Of a DNA stretch of 14,309 bases, positions 1-7,711 are shown one piece after another. Source of the DNA: an uncultured Lachnospiraceae bacterium (lineage in GTDB: Bacteria > Bacillota > Clostridia > Lachnospirales > Lachnospiraceae); the NCBI GenBank assembly GCA_905236365.1, contig CAJOPP010000079.1, positions 1 through 14,309 of the forward strand. The letters run 5' to 3'. Within the stretch, counting starts at the first letter, position 1, and the number at the start of each line of letters is the position of its first letter. The notes beneath the pieces were generated by a model. The model saw only the letters and a program-made list of their open reading frames with translations. It was not told where the DNA came from and ran no database searches. The translations under genes were made by a program, and so were the position numbers.

Positions 1-688
1 AGCTGGTGCATATGCGGAAGAGACTTGTCCGAAGGTGGCAAAAGTGAATACAGTTACGTTGAATGTTCGCTCGGAACAGGATGAAGCGGCGGATTGTTTG
101 ACACAGATTCCAGAGGGAGAATCCTATGAAGTGATTCCGACAGATGATGAGATAGATGGTTGGACATATATCAAAGTTGATTCTGACATTGAAGGATATG
201 TATCGTCTGAGTATGTAGAAATTTCATATGGATTTTCACATGCAATCTCAGTGGCAGAGGAAGAGGAAATTCGTAAACAGAAAGAGGCGGAAGAGGCAGC
301 AAGGTATGCAGAGATGACAAGTACAAAGCGACAGGAGGTTGTCAATTATGCACTTCAGTTCTTAGGCAATCCGTATGTGTATGGCGGTACAAGTCTTACA
401 AACGGTACGGATTGTTCAGGGTTTACAATGAGTGTATATGCACATTTCGGTTATGGAATTCCAAGAACAGCAGGTGCACAGATGGATGGATTGTCTAGTG
501 TAAGTCTTGATTCCATTCAGCCGGGAGATTTACTATTCTATCGGGGATCGGATGGATCAATAGGACATGTTACCATGTATATTGGTGGAGGACAGGTTGT
601 ACATGCTAGTAGTAGTACTACTGGAATTATTATATCTAGTGTTGGATACCGTACTCCATGTGCGGCAGCAAGAGTTATTTGGGATTGA
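1..688 (+). CDS. SH3b-NlpC/P60 cell-wall peptidase, 5' partial
   Basis: This is the C-terminal part of a secreted peptidoglycan hydrolase of the NlpC/P60 family, which cuts peptide bonds in the wall peptide stems. The reading frame is open from base 2 to the TGA at 686-688, so the GTG at 35 is not a real start and the gene begins upstream of the window. Counting from that GTG as residue 1, an SH3b wall-binding domain spans about 1-63 (NVRSE...GWTYIKV...GYVSSEYV). A charged E/K/A-rich helical linker follows at about 73-97, then NlpC/P60 from about 98 to 217. The likely catalytic residues are Cys127 in DCSGF, His178 in GHVTMYIG and His190 in HAS. A signal peptide and any further SH3 repeats would be in the missing part. 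The domain call is very safe; the exact bond cleaved cannot be told. Confidence 0.93.
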   Translation, partial: AGAYAEETCPKVAKVNTVTLNVRSEQDEAADCLTQIPEGESYEVIPTDDEIDGWTYIKVDSDIEGYVSSEYVEISYGFSHAISVAEEEEIRKQKEAEEAARYAEMTSTKRQEVVNYALQFLGNPYVYGGTSLTNGTDCSGFTMSVYAHFGYGIPRTAGAQMDGLSSVSLDSIQPGDLLFYRGSDGSIGHVTMYIGGGQVVHASSSTTGIIISSVGYRTPCAAARVIWD

Positions 689-748
689 TTAGTACTTGAA
701 GGTCTTTGGAAATAAAAGAATAGCATTACGATGACAATAGAGGATATG

Positions 749-777
749 AAAAGCGGGTTCAGATGAACCCGCTTTTT
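749..777 (+). terminator. Rho-independent terminator after the NlpC/P60 gene
   Basis: A perfect stem (AAAAGCGGGTTC at 749-760, GAACCCGCTTTT at 765-776) closes an AGAT loop. The T run on one side and the A run on the other mean it could work on both strands. It lies 60 nt after the stop codon and separates this gene from the hpf region. Confidence 0.92.
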
Positions 778-1352
778 GCATAATAGGAAACTCAACAGGA
801 TTTCCTGTTATACAAAAAAGTTTTGCGAAGATGCATACGCACAATATAAGGAGAATGTTGCTTTGTGAGCACACTTGGTGCACAGGTTCGATTGTGAATT
901 CTTTGATCTGTGTAATTTCTTGTATGATGATGAATATAAGTTGATGAACAACTATTTATTTGTTTTAAAATTTTCTTAACATTTAATTAATAACCAAGGA
1001 AAACGGTTTGGAGAAAATGCACAAAAAAGTTGACTTATTTAAAGATGCGAACACGTAAATATTATGTAAAGTGATTATGAAACCTAGTTTTGAACATTGA
1101 AATGGGGAAAAAAAGTGTGGAAAATAGAGTTATACACAAAGTTATCCACATTATCCACATTGAAAATAGCAAATTAGGTAAAGTAAATTAAAAAAATAGA
1201 GGAATGTACGTTCTGTGAAATGTGCTGAAAAAATTCTTCTTTGAAAAAAGAATTGACAATTTAAATGTCGAATAATGAAAAAAAAAGTATTGAATTGACA
1301 GATATTTAAGGTAAATTATTTGAAAAAATCAAATCTTATTTTTACATATAGA
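778..1352. other. Long AT-rich gene-free spacer
   Basis: About 575 bases with no credible gene on either strand. Visible contents are a short palindrome AACAGGA-TT-TCCTGTT at 794-809, a DnaA-box cluster at 1116-1159 (separate entry), an AT-rich hairpin with arms AATTCTT/AAGAATT at 1232-1254, and two copies of GAATTGACA. Those copies give perfect TTGACA -35 hexamers at 1253-1258 and 1295-1300, but neither has a good -10 at the right distance. The part from about 1180 to 1350 is extremely A/T rich and would melt easily. Confidence 0.75.
1116..1159. promoter_or_regulatory. Cluster of DnaA-box-like 9-mers
   Basis: Three direct boxes on the + strand match TTATNCACA: TTATACACA at 1130-1138, and the perfect TTATCCACA at 1142-1150 and 1151-1159, the last two abutting. 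A fourth near-box lies inverted at 1116-1124 (TGTGGAAAA, the complement of TTTTCCACA, one mismatch). Four sites in 44 bases beside A/T-rich DNA are very unlikely by chance. DnaA binds such clusters at oriC, but also at other chromosomal sites that titrate DnaA or control genes. No dnaA, dnaN or rpmH gene is in the window, so the role is open. Confidence 0.7.
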
Positions 1353-1380
1353 TTGAAAAAAACGCAGAATATGGTATAAT
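1353..1380 (+). promoter_or_regulatory. SigA-type promoter of hpf, extended -10
   Basis: The -35 TTGAAA (1353-1358) and perfect -10 TATAAT (1375-1380) are 16 bases apart, with an extended -10 TGG at 1372-1374. Transcription should begin near 1386-1388, just where the folded leader of hpf begins. The agreement between promoter and RNA fold supports both calls. Confidence 0.8.
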
Positions 1381-1385
1381 ACTTA

Positions 1386-1540
1386 TATAGTTAGCTGATA
1401 CGGAAGGGACAGGCATAGACTGTGATATTAACCCTTTCGTGGGAGATGGGGCAAAGGTTGACTATATTGAATGATAGGTTGGGAGTACCAGCGTGTTCCT
1501 GATCGAATTGGTAATCAATTCTGATTGATTACAAATTTAG
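1386..1540 (+). ncRNA. Structured hpf leader, candidate raiA RNA
   Basis: The roughly 155 nt between the promoter and the hpf ribosome binding site can fold extensively. A closing helix pairs ATATAGTTAG (1385-1394) with TTGACTATAT (1458-1467), ten pairs with two G-U. Inside it, CGGAAGGG (1401-1408) pairs with CCCTTTCG (1432-1439), capped by ACAG/CTGT (1409-1412/1420-1423). Downstream are a weaker bulged stem (about 1470-1508) and a perfect hairpin GTAATCAAT-TCTG-ATTGATTAC at 1511-1532. Clostridia are known to carry a conserved noncoding RNA, raiA, directly upstream of raiA/hpf genes. Position and complexity fit that, but I cannot check the family consensus, and this one is shorter than the roughly 200 nt I recall as usual. 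The hairpin at 1511-1532 has no T run, so it is not a terminator. Confidence 0.55.
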
Positions 1541-1562
1541 ACAGAGAAGGAGTTGACAGAGT

Positions 1563-2090
1563 ATGAAGTATATTATTAGTGGTAAGAATATTGACATTAC
1601 AGAAGGATTGCGGTCAGCCATTTATGACAAGTTGGATAGACTTGAAAAATATTTTAATGAAGATACAGAAGTGCAGGTAACATTTTCTGTTGAGAAGGAT
1701 AGGCAGAAGATTGAGGTGACAATTCCAATTAAAGGGAATATTATTCGTGCAGAACAGGTTAGTGACAATATGTATGTTTCGATTGATCTTGTGACGGAAG
1801 TGATTGAACGTCAGATTTCCAGACATAAGAAGAAACTGGTGGATCAGGCGCAGAGTGCAGCGTTTTTCCAAAAGTCCTTTATTGAGGAAGATATTCCGGA
1901 TGATGATGAGATTAATATTATAAGAAGTAAGAGATTTGCAGTAAAACCAATGGATCCGGAAGAAGCATGTGTACAGATGGATTTGTTGGGGCACAACTTC
2001 TTTGTTTTCCGTAATTCTGAGACGGATGAAGTAAATGTGGTATATAAGAGGAAAGGGAATACATACGGTTTAATTGAACCGGAATGTTAA
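1563..2090 (+). CDS. hpf: Long-form ribosome hibernation promoting factor
   Basis: HPF (also called RaiA or YvyD) binds the 30S decoding region when growth slows. The long form joins two 70S ribosomes into inactive 100S dimers. The 175-residue length is that of the long form. Residues 1 to about 100 are the S30AE domain (start MKYIISGKNIDITEGL, basic stretch RQISRHKKK near 91). After a linker, the C-terminal dimerisation domain covers about 122-175 (KPMDPEEACVQMDLLGHNFFVF...NVVYKRKGNTYGLIEP). The ATG at 1563 has AAGGAG at 1547-1552. It has its own promoter and a structured leader, and it ends before a terminator, so it is mainly a single-gene unit. Hpf next to secA and prfB is a common Firmicutes order. 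Confidence 0.96.
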   Translation: MKYIISGKNIDITEGLRSAIYDKLDRLEKYFNEDTEVQVTFSVEKDRQKIEVTIPIKGNIIRAEQVSDNMYVSIDLVTEVIERQISRHKKKLVDQAQSAAFFQKSFIEEDIPDDDEINIIRSKRFAVKPMDPEEACVQMDLLGHNFFVFRNSETDEVNVVYKRKGNTYGLIEPEC

Positions 2091-2093
2091 TAT

Positions 2094-2115
2094 AATAAGA
2101 AGTTAATAAGAAGTT
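2094..2115. repeat. Tandem 11-bp direct repeat
   Basis: AATAAGAAGTT occurs twice back to back (2094-2104 and 2105-2115), starting four bases after the hpf stop codon and ending just before the terminator stem. It looks like a simple slippage duplication. No function is evident. Confidence 0.7.
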
Positions 2116-2117
2116 AT

Positions 2118-2146
2118 AAGGGTTGCCGACGGCAACCCTTTACTTT
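2118..2146 (+). terminator. Rho-independent terminator after hpf
   Basis: The stem AAGGGTTGCC (2118-2127) and GGCAACCCTT (2131-2140) closes a GAC loop and is followed by TACTTTT. It isolates hpf from the secA operon. Confidence 0.9.
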
Positions 2147-2167
2147 TGCTTCGAATGATGTTAGAAT
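2139..2167 (+). promoter_or_regulatory. Possible promoter of the secA operon
   Basis: TTTACT (2139-2144, 4 of 6) and TAGAAT (2162-2167, 5 of 6) are 17 bases apart, in the only 60-nt gap between the hpf terminator and secA. The -35 overlaps the terminator tail. Start would be near 2174. A promoter is expected here, but the hexamers are only fair. Confidence 0.4.
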
Positions 2168-2207
2168 GAGATTCATATGATTATCTTTAAGTAATAGGAG
2201 TGTTAAG

Positions 2208-4781
2208 ATGAGTATTTTCGAAAAAGTGTTTGGAACACATAGTGAAAAGGAGATTAAGCGGATTACACCATTGGTTGACCAGATAGAAGCTTTAGATGAA
2301 TCCATGCAGGCTTTAAGTGATGAGGAATTGAAAGCAAAAACGGATGAACTTAAGAAGCGTCTTGCAGAAGGTGAAACCTTAGACGATATTTTAGTTGAAG
2401 CGTATGCGGTGGTTCGGGAAGCTGCATCTCGAGTACTAGGAATTAAGCATTACCGGGTTCAGCTCATGGGCGGTATCTTGTTGCATCAGGGAAGAATTCC
2501 GGAGATGAGAACCGGTGAAGGTAAGACTTTGGTATCAACACTTCCCGCTTATCTCAATGCCTTGGAAGGAGAGGGCGTCCATATCGTTACAGTCAATGAT
2601 TATCTGGCAAAGCGTGATGCTGAGTGGATGGGTCAGATTCATGAATTTTTAGGATTGAAAGTAGGAGTGATTCTCAACAGTTCTACCAATGAAGAGCGAA
2701 GAGAAGCCTATAATAGTGATATTACTTATGTAACGAACAACGAATTGGGATTTGATTACCTAAGAGATAACATGGTAATTTATAAGGAACAGCTGGTTCA
2801 GCGTTCTCTTCATTACGCAATTGTGGATGAGGTAGACTCGGTATTGATTGATGAAGCGAGAACTCCGCTTATTATCTCAGGTCAGAGCGGTAAGTCAACA
2901 GAGCTATACAGAATGTGTGATCTTTTAGCCAGAAGGATGACACGCGGACAGGGAGATGGTGAACTCTCCAAGATGGATGCAATCATGGGAATCGATATTG
3001 AGGAGGATGGAGATTTCCTTGTAAATGAGAAGGACAAGCAGGTGATGCTGACTGCACAGGGAGTAAGGGCGGTTGAAGATTTCTTTCATATTGAAAACCT
3101 TGCTGATTCAGAAAATTTGGAGATTCAGCATAATATTATTTTGGCACTGCGTGCACATAATCTGATGTTTAAGGATAAGGATTATATTGTTAAGGACAAT
3201 GAGGTGTTAATTGTTGATGAGTTTACCGGACGTGTAATGCCGGGAAGACGGTTTTCAGATGGTCTCCATCAGGCAATTGAAGCAAAAGAGAATGTCAAAG
3301 TTCGAAGAGAAAGTAAGACGCTTGCAACCATTACATTCCAGAATTTCTTTAATAAATACAAGAAAAAAGCAGGTATGACAGGTACGGCTCTTACAGAGGA
3401 GAATGAATTTCGGGAAATCTATGGAATGGATGTTGTTGAAGTGCCGACAAATCTCCCGGTAGCCAGAATTGATGAAGATGATTCTATCTACATTACAAAG
3501 AAGGAAAAACTGAATGCAATTGTAGAAGATATCAATAACTGTTATCGTAAAGGACAGCCGGTATTGGTTGGTACAATTACAATAGATTCTTCAGAGGAAG
3601 TCAGCAGGCTTCTTACAAAAAAACATATTCCACACAAGGTATTGAATGCAAAGTTCCATGAGATGGAAGCAGAGATTGTTGCACAGGCAGGACAGATGAA
3701 TGCGGTTACTATTGCAACCAATATGGCTGGACGTGGTACGGATATTAAACTGGGCGAAGGTGTCAAAGAATTGGGTGGTCTTCGCATTATCGGTACAGAG
3801 CGCCATGAATCCCGTCGTATTGACAATCAGTTGCGTGGCCGTTCCGGACGACAGGGTGATCCTGGACAGTCTAAGTTTTATCTTTCTTTGGAAGACGACT
3901 TGATGAGGTTATTTGGTTCTGAACGTGCAATGGCGATGTTCCAATCTTTGTCTATTGATGAAGGAGAAGAGATTCGTCATAAGACGATTACCAATTTTAT
4001 TGAGAAGGCTCAGAAAAAGATTGAGAATAATAACTTTGGAATCCGTAAGAATTTATTGGATTACGATCAGGTTATGAATGAGCAAAGAGAAGTTATCTAC
4101 AAAGAGCGTAGACGCGTACTCGATGGCGAAAATATGCGTGATGTGATCTTTAAAATGATGAACGAAACAGTTGAGGAGATTATTAATCGCAATATTTTAG
4201 AAGATTTAGAGCCTTCTGAATGGGATATGAAGGCTCTGAATCAGGAACTGTTGGATGTATTTCCGATTGAGAAGATTCAGTTAAGTGAAGAGGATCTAAA
4301 AAAGATTCAGAAGAAGGATTTGATCCAAAATGTGAAGGAGACCGTTACAAAGCTGTATGAAGAAAAAGAAACAGAATTCCCTGAACCGGAAATGATTCGT
4401 GAAGCTGAACGTGTTATCCTGCTTAGAGTGATCGATCGCAAATGGATGGATCATATTGATGACATGGAGCAGATGCGTCAGGGAATTGGTCTTCGCGCAT
4501 TAGGTCAGAGGGATCCTTTGGTTGAATACAAGTTCGTTGGATTTGATATGTTTGAGGAAATGACGGCTGGAATTCGGCAGGAGACAGTTAAGGCGATGTT
4601 ACATGTTCGTGTAGAACAAAAAGTAGAAAGAGAAGAAGTCGCGAAAGTTACAGGAACCAATAAAGATGATTCTGCGGCAAGGGAACCGGTTAAGAGAAAG
4701 AGTGCAAAGATTGGTAGAAATGATCTGTGTCCATGTGGTTCCGGATTAAAATATAAACAGTGTTGTGGTAAAAATGCCTGA
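2208..4781 (+). CDS. secA: Preprotein translocase ATPase SecA
   Basis: SecA is the motor ATPase that pushes unfolded preproteins through the SecYEG channel. At 857 residues it has full housekeeping SecA1 length. The Walker A motif is GEGKT (103-107) and Walker B is DEVDSVLIDEARTP (from 207), followed by the preprotein cross-linking domain to about 370. The second nucleotide-binding domain carries GRGTDIKLGEG (from 508) and the arginine-finger region RGRSGRQGDPG (543-553). The helical scaffold and wing occupy about 580-800. The C-terminus has the zinc site CPCGSG...CC (Cys841, 843, 852, 853), which contacts SecB-like partners and lipid. The ATG has AGGAG at 2196-2200. prfB starts 49 nt after the stop with no terminator visible between them. 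Confidence 0.98.
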   Translation: MSIFEKVFGTHSEKEIKRITPLVDQIEALDESMQALSDEELKAKTDELKKRLAEGETLDDILVEAYAVVREAASRVLGIKHYRVQLMGGILLHQGRIPEMRTGEGKTLVSTLPAYLNALEGEGVHIVTVNDYLAKRDAEWMGQIHEFLGLKVGVILNSSTNEERREAYNSDITYVTNNELGFDYLRDNMVIYKEQLVQRSLHYAIVDEVDSVLIDEARTPLIISGQSGKSTELYRMCDLLARRMTRGQGDGELSKMDAIMGIDIEEDGDFLVNEKDKQVMLTAQGVRAVEDFFHIENLADSENLEIQHNIILALRAHNLMFKDKDYIVKDNEVLIVDEFTGRVMPGRRFSDGLHQAIEAKENVKVRRESKTLATITFQNFFNKYKKKAGMTGTALTEENEFREIYGMDVVEVPTNLPVARIDEDDSIYITKKEKLNAIVEDINNCYRKGQPVLVGTITIDSSEEVSRLLTKKHIPHKVLNAKFHEMEAEIVAQAGQMNAVTIATNMAGRGTDIKLGEGVKELGGLRIIGTERHESRRIDNQLRGRSGRQGDPGQSKFYLSLEDDLMRLFGSERAMAMFQSLSIDEGEEIRHKTITNFIEKAQKKIENNNFGIRKNLLDYDQVMNEQREVIYKERRRVLDGENMRDVIFKMMNETVEEIINRNILEDLEPSEWDMKALNQELLDVFPIEKIQLSEEDLKKIQKKDLIQNVKETVTKLYEEKETEFPEPEMIREAERVILLRVIDRKWMDHIDDMEQMRQGIGLRALGQRDPLVEYKFVGFDMFEEMTAGIRQETVKAMLHVRVEQKVEREEVAKVTGTNKDDSAAREPVKRKSAKIGRNDLCPCGSGLKYKQCCGKNA

Positions 4782-4830
4782 TTACCTGTATCTGGGCAAT
4801 TATGATTAAATAATAGAAAGAGGTGATTCT

Positions 4831-5944
4831 GTGATAGAGACAGATGCATTCAAATTTGAACTTGGTCAGTATGAAACTCCATTACAGGAAGTGAGGGATT
4901 CACTTTGACATCCCTATCAAAAAAGATAAGGTGGCTGAGTTAGAAGCTGATATGGAAGCTCCTGATTTTTGGAATGATATTGAACGATCCAATGAAGTGA
5001 TGAAGACAGTAAAGAATCTGAAAGATACACTGACAGCATTTGATACGGTGGCTGAGGAGTATGAAGAATTAGGTGTCTTGATTGAAATGGCAGATGAGGA
5101 GAATGACTCCTCTTTGATTCCGGAGATTCAGGAACTATTGGAAAATTTTAAAGAGCACTTTGAGACGCTCCGGATTCAAACCTTATTATCGGGAGAATTT
5201 GATAAGGATAATGCAGTGATTACTCTTCATGCAGGAGCGGGTGGAACAGAAAGCTGTGATTGGACAGGGATGCTTTTTAGAATGTATACGCGATGGGCAG
5301 AAAAAAGAGGCTTTGAGACGGAAATTTTGGATTATCTCGAAGGAGAAGAAGCAGGTATAAAATCCGTTACAGTTCAGATTAACGGTGAGAATGCCTATGG
5401 ATATCTAAAATCAGAAAAAGGTGTGCATCGTTTGGTTCGCATCTCTCCATTTAATGCAGCGGGGAAAAGGCAGACATCTTTTTCTTCCTGTGATGTAATG
5501 CCGGATATAGAAGAAGATATTTCGGTGGATATTAGGGATGAGGACTTGAGAATTGATACCTATCGATCAAGTGGAGCTGGTGGACAGCATATTAATAAGA
5601 CATCATCGGCTATTCGTATTACGCATTTACCAACCGGAATTGTTGTACAGTGTCAGAACCAGCGCTCTCAGCATCAGAATAAAGATAAAGCAATGAAGAT
5701 GTTAATGTCAAAGCTTTATGTGTTGAAACAGCAGGAAAATCAGGAAAAGCTGGATGACATACGTGGTGATGTAACAGAGAATGGATTTGGTTCTCAAATT
5801 CGATCTTATGTGATGCAGCCGTATACGATGGTGAAAGACCACCGAACCGGAACTGAAGTTAGCAATGTAAATGGTGTGTTAGATGGTAATGTGGAACCAT
5901 TTATGAATGCTTATTTAAAATGGATAAGTTTGAATAAGGAGTAA
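4831..5944 (+). CDS. prfB: Peptide chain release factor 2, with +1 frameshift
   Basis: RF2 ends translation at UGA and UAA. The GTG at 4831, with AGAGGTG at about 4819-4825, opens a 25-codon frame (MIETDAFKFELGQYETPL...RDSL) that stops at TGA 4906-4908. A +1 shift at CTT-TGA-C continues with DIPIKKDK into the frame open to 5944, giving 370 residues, the usual RF2 length. After the shift come the coiled N-terminal domain, the UGA/UAA-reading SPF tripeptide at 205-207 and the catalytic GGQ at 250-252; as far as I recall these match the E. coli numbering. A gene model starting at GTG 4931 would lose 33 residues. Low RF2 makes the ribosome pause at its own UGA and shift, so RF2 controls its own level. 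The stop lies four bases from the next start. Confidence 0.97.
4893..4909 (+). promoter_or_regulatory. Programmed +1 frameshift site in prfB
   Basis: The slippery CTT codon (4903-4905) is followed by in-frame TGA (4906-4908) and C (4909), the classic CUU UGA C. A Shine-Dalgarno-like GAGGG at 4893-4897 lies five bases before the slip codon, a plausible stimulator though further away than in E. coli. Skipping T4906 restores the RF2 reading frame. Confidence 0.95.
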
Positions 5945-5948
5945 GCCT

Positions 5949-6428
5949 ATGGAAGAATTGAAATATGTTGTGTTTCAACTGGATGGTCAGAAGTATGGAA
6001 TGGATTTAAAGTACATCAATGGGATTGAACATGATTATTTTATTATTCCGGTACCGAATGCACCGGAGGGAATTAAGGGAATTATTAATTTGCGAGGAGC
6101 AGTTATTCCGGTATACAGTTTGCGGGAACGGTTTGGAATGAATCGAGAGATTACGAATCCGGAAAAAAGTCTGTTGATAACCAATAGTTCTGGTACATTA
6201 CTTGCCTATGAAGTAGACGCAGTTTTGGATATTGAACAGATGGATAAGAAGAATATCAATCATATGCCAAAGGTTGCATCCAATGAAGAAACTATTTTTA
6301 TGGAAGAAGTTTTACATATTGGTTCAGAGATTGTGATTGCAATCAATGCAGATAAAGTATTGTCTGATGATGTAAGGGTGATGATTGATCAAATGATTGC
6401 AGAGAATGAAGAAGAGAACAAGGCATAA
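5949..6428 (+). CDS. Stand-alone CheW-domain protein
   Basis: CheW-type proteins couple chemoreceptors to the CheA kinase. This 159-residue protein is one CheW domain. After the first strands (YVVFQLDGQKYGMDLKYINGI, about 6-26) comes the family hallmark GIINLRGAVIPVYSLRERFG (44-63), then LLAYEVDAVLDI and a C-terminal strand EIVIAINADKVL. An acidic tail (AENEEENKA) ends it. No CheA, receptor or flagellar gene is nearby. Its ATG at 5949 uses AAGGAG at 5936-5941, which overlaps the last codons of prfB, so the two are probably translationally coupled. It may serve chemotaxis from a distance, or act as an adaptor in another signalling complex; nothing in the sequence decides. The family assignment is firm, the role is not. 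Confidence 0.85.
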   Translation: MEELKYVVFQLDGQKYGMDLKYINGIEHDYFIIPVPNAPEGIKGIINLRGAVIPVYSLRERFGMNREITNPEKSLLITNSSGTLLAYEVDAVLDIEQMDKKNINHMPKVASNEETIFMEEVLHIGSEIVIAINADKVLSDDVRVMIDQMIAENEEENKA

Positions 6429-6444
6429 GACGAAGGAGGTAGTT

Positions 6445-7668
6445 ATGATTAATATTGCAGTTTTAGGATATGGTACCGTTGGTTCTGGTGTGGTAGAGGT
6501 AATCAACACCAATCAGGAAAGCATTAACAAGCGGGCTGGAGATGAAATTCATGTAAAATATGTGTTGGATCTTCGGGATTTTGAAGGAGATCCGGTACAA
6601 GAGATTTTGGTACATGATTTTAATATTATTTTACAGGATCCGGAAGTTGATATTGTTGTAGAAGTTATGGGAGGTGTAGAACCTGCATATACATTTACAA
6701 AACAGGCATTACTTGCAGGTAAGAGTGTATGTACTTCTAATAAAGAGCTGGTTGCAAAACATGGAGCTGAGCTGTTAGCTATTGCAAAAAATAATCAGTT
6801 GAATTACTTATTTGAGGCTTCTGTGGGTGGTGGAATACCTATTATTCGTCCGTTGAACAGTTCATTAACTGCGGATGAAATTACAGAGATCACCGGTATT
6901 CTGAACGGAACGACCAACTATATCCTTACCGAAATGGCAGAGAAGGGCGCTGCGTTTGAGGATGTACTGAAGGATGCACAGGAGAAGGGGTATGCAGAAC
7001 GCAATCCGGAAGCGGACGTAGAAGGTTATGATGCCTGTCGTAAAATTGCAATTCTAACATCTTTGGTTGTAGGAGAACAGGTTGATTATGAGGATATCCA
7101 TACGGAAGGAATCACAAAGATTACAGAGAAAGATTTTCAGTATGCAAAAGCACTTAATGCATCTATAAAATTATTAGGAACCAGTAAGAAAGTGGATGAT
7201 ACGTTCTATTCAATGGTTGCACCGGTTATGATTGGAGAAAATCATCCGTTGATAGGAGTGAATGGGGTATTTAATGGTATTTTTGTACACGGCAACGTAT
7301 TGGATGATGTGATGTTTTATGGAAGAGGAGCCGGTAAGCTGCCGACTGCCAGTGCGGTTGTTTCGGATGTGGTAGATGCGGCGAAACATAAAGATTCAAA
7401 TATTCCTACAATTTGGGATGAGAAAAAGACAAAACTGGGCAAATTTGAAGACTTGCCGAATAAATTTTTTGTTCGCATGAGGGATAAAGGATTAGGGGAA
7501 GAACAGTTATCGGCAATCAAAAATGCATTTGGAAATGTATTATATGTAAAAGTACCGGAAATAAACGGGGAACTTGCATTTGTTACTGAAACAATGAAAG
7601 AAGGCGGGTTTGCAGAACAAATTGCAAAGTTTGATGACGTTTATAGTGTGATTCGTGTTGACTTTTAA
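6445..7668 (+). CDS. hom: Homoserine dehydrogenase
   Basis: This enzyme reduces aspartate semialdehyde to homoserine with NAD(P)H, the branch point towards threonine and methionine. The start is ATG 6445, with AAGGAGGT at 6433-6440; the frame is open to an ATG at 6397, but that lies inside the CheW gene and lacks a good ribosome binding site. The protein has 407 residues. The Rossmann motif GYGTVGSG is at 8-15. SNKELVAKHG (98-107) and NGTTNY (154-159) are family signatures. The catalytic stretch NPEADVEGYDACRK (187-200) supplies Asp196 and Lys200. A C-terminal ACT-like regulatory domain covers about 335-407 (FVRMRDKGLGEEQL...GNVLYVKV), suggesting feedback control, typically by threonine. Aspartokinase follows 90 nt downstream. 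Confidence 0.96.
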   Translation: MINIAVLGYGTVGSGVVEVINTNQESINKRAGDEIHVKYVLDLRDFEGDPVQEILVHDFNIILQDPEVDIVVEVMGGVEPAYTFTKQALLAGKSVCTSNKELVAKHGAELLAIAKNNQLNYLFEASVGGGIPIIRPLNSSLTADEITEITGILNGTTNYILTEMAEKGAAFEDVLKDAQEKGYAERNPEADVEGYDACRKIAILTSLVVGEQVDYEDIHTEGITKITEKDFQYAKALNASIKLLGTSKKVDDTFYSMVAPVMIGENHPLIGVNGVFNGIFVHGNVLDDVMFYGRGAGKLPTASAVVSDVVDAAKHKDSNIPTIWDEKKTKLGKFEDLPNKFFVRMRDKGLGEEQLSAIKNAFGNVLYVKVPEINGELAFVTETMKEGGFAEQIAKFDDVYSVIRVDF

Positions 7669-7711
7669 AATAAGAGAAGCAAAAAAATGATTGACCATTT
7701 GCTTAAAAAGT

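Noticed and set aside
124..345. Reverse-strand frames across the NlpC/P60, secA and hpf genes
   Set aside because: All lie opposite well-supported coding regions and show no domain or ribosome binding site.
1253..1300. Two perfect TTGACA -35 hexamers
   Set aside because: Neither has a reasonable -10 at 16 to 18 bases; the promoter at 1353-1380 is much better.
1116..1380. Calling this spacer the replication origin
   Set aside because: DnaA boxes and A/T-rich DNA are present, but no dnaA, dnaN or rpmH gene is near and no clear DnaA-trio array follows the boxes; kept as a DnaA-box cluster only.
6397..6444. The earlier in-frame ATG for homoserine dehydrogenase
   Set aside because: It would add 16 basic residues overlapping the CheW gene; the strong AAGGAGGT and the Rossmann start support ATG 6445.
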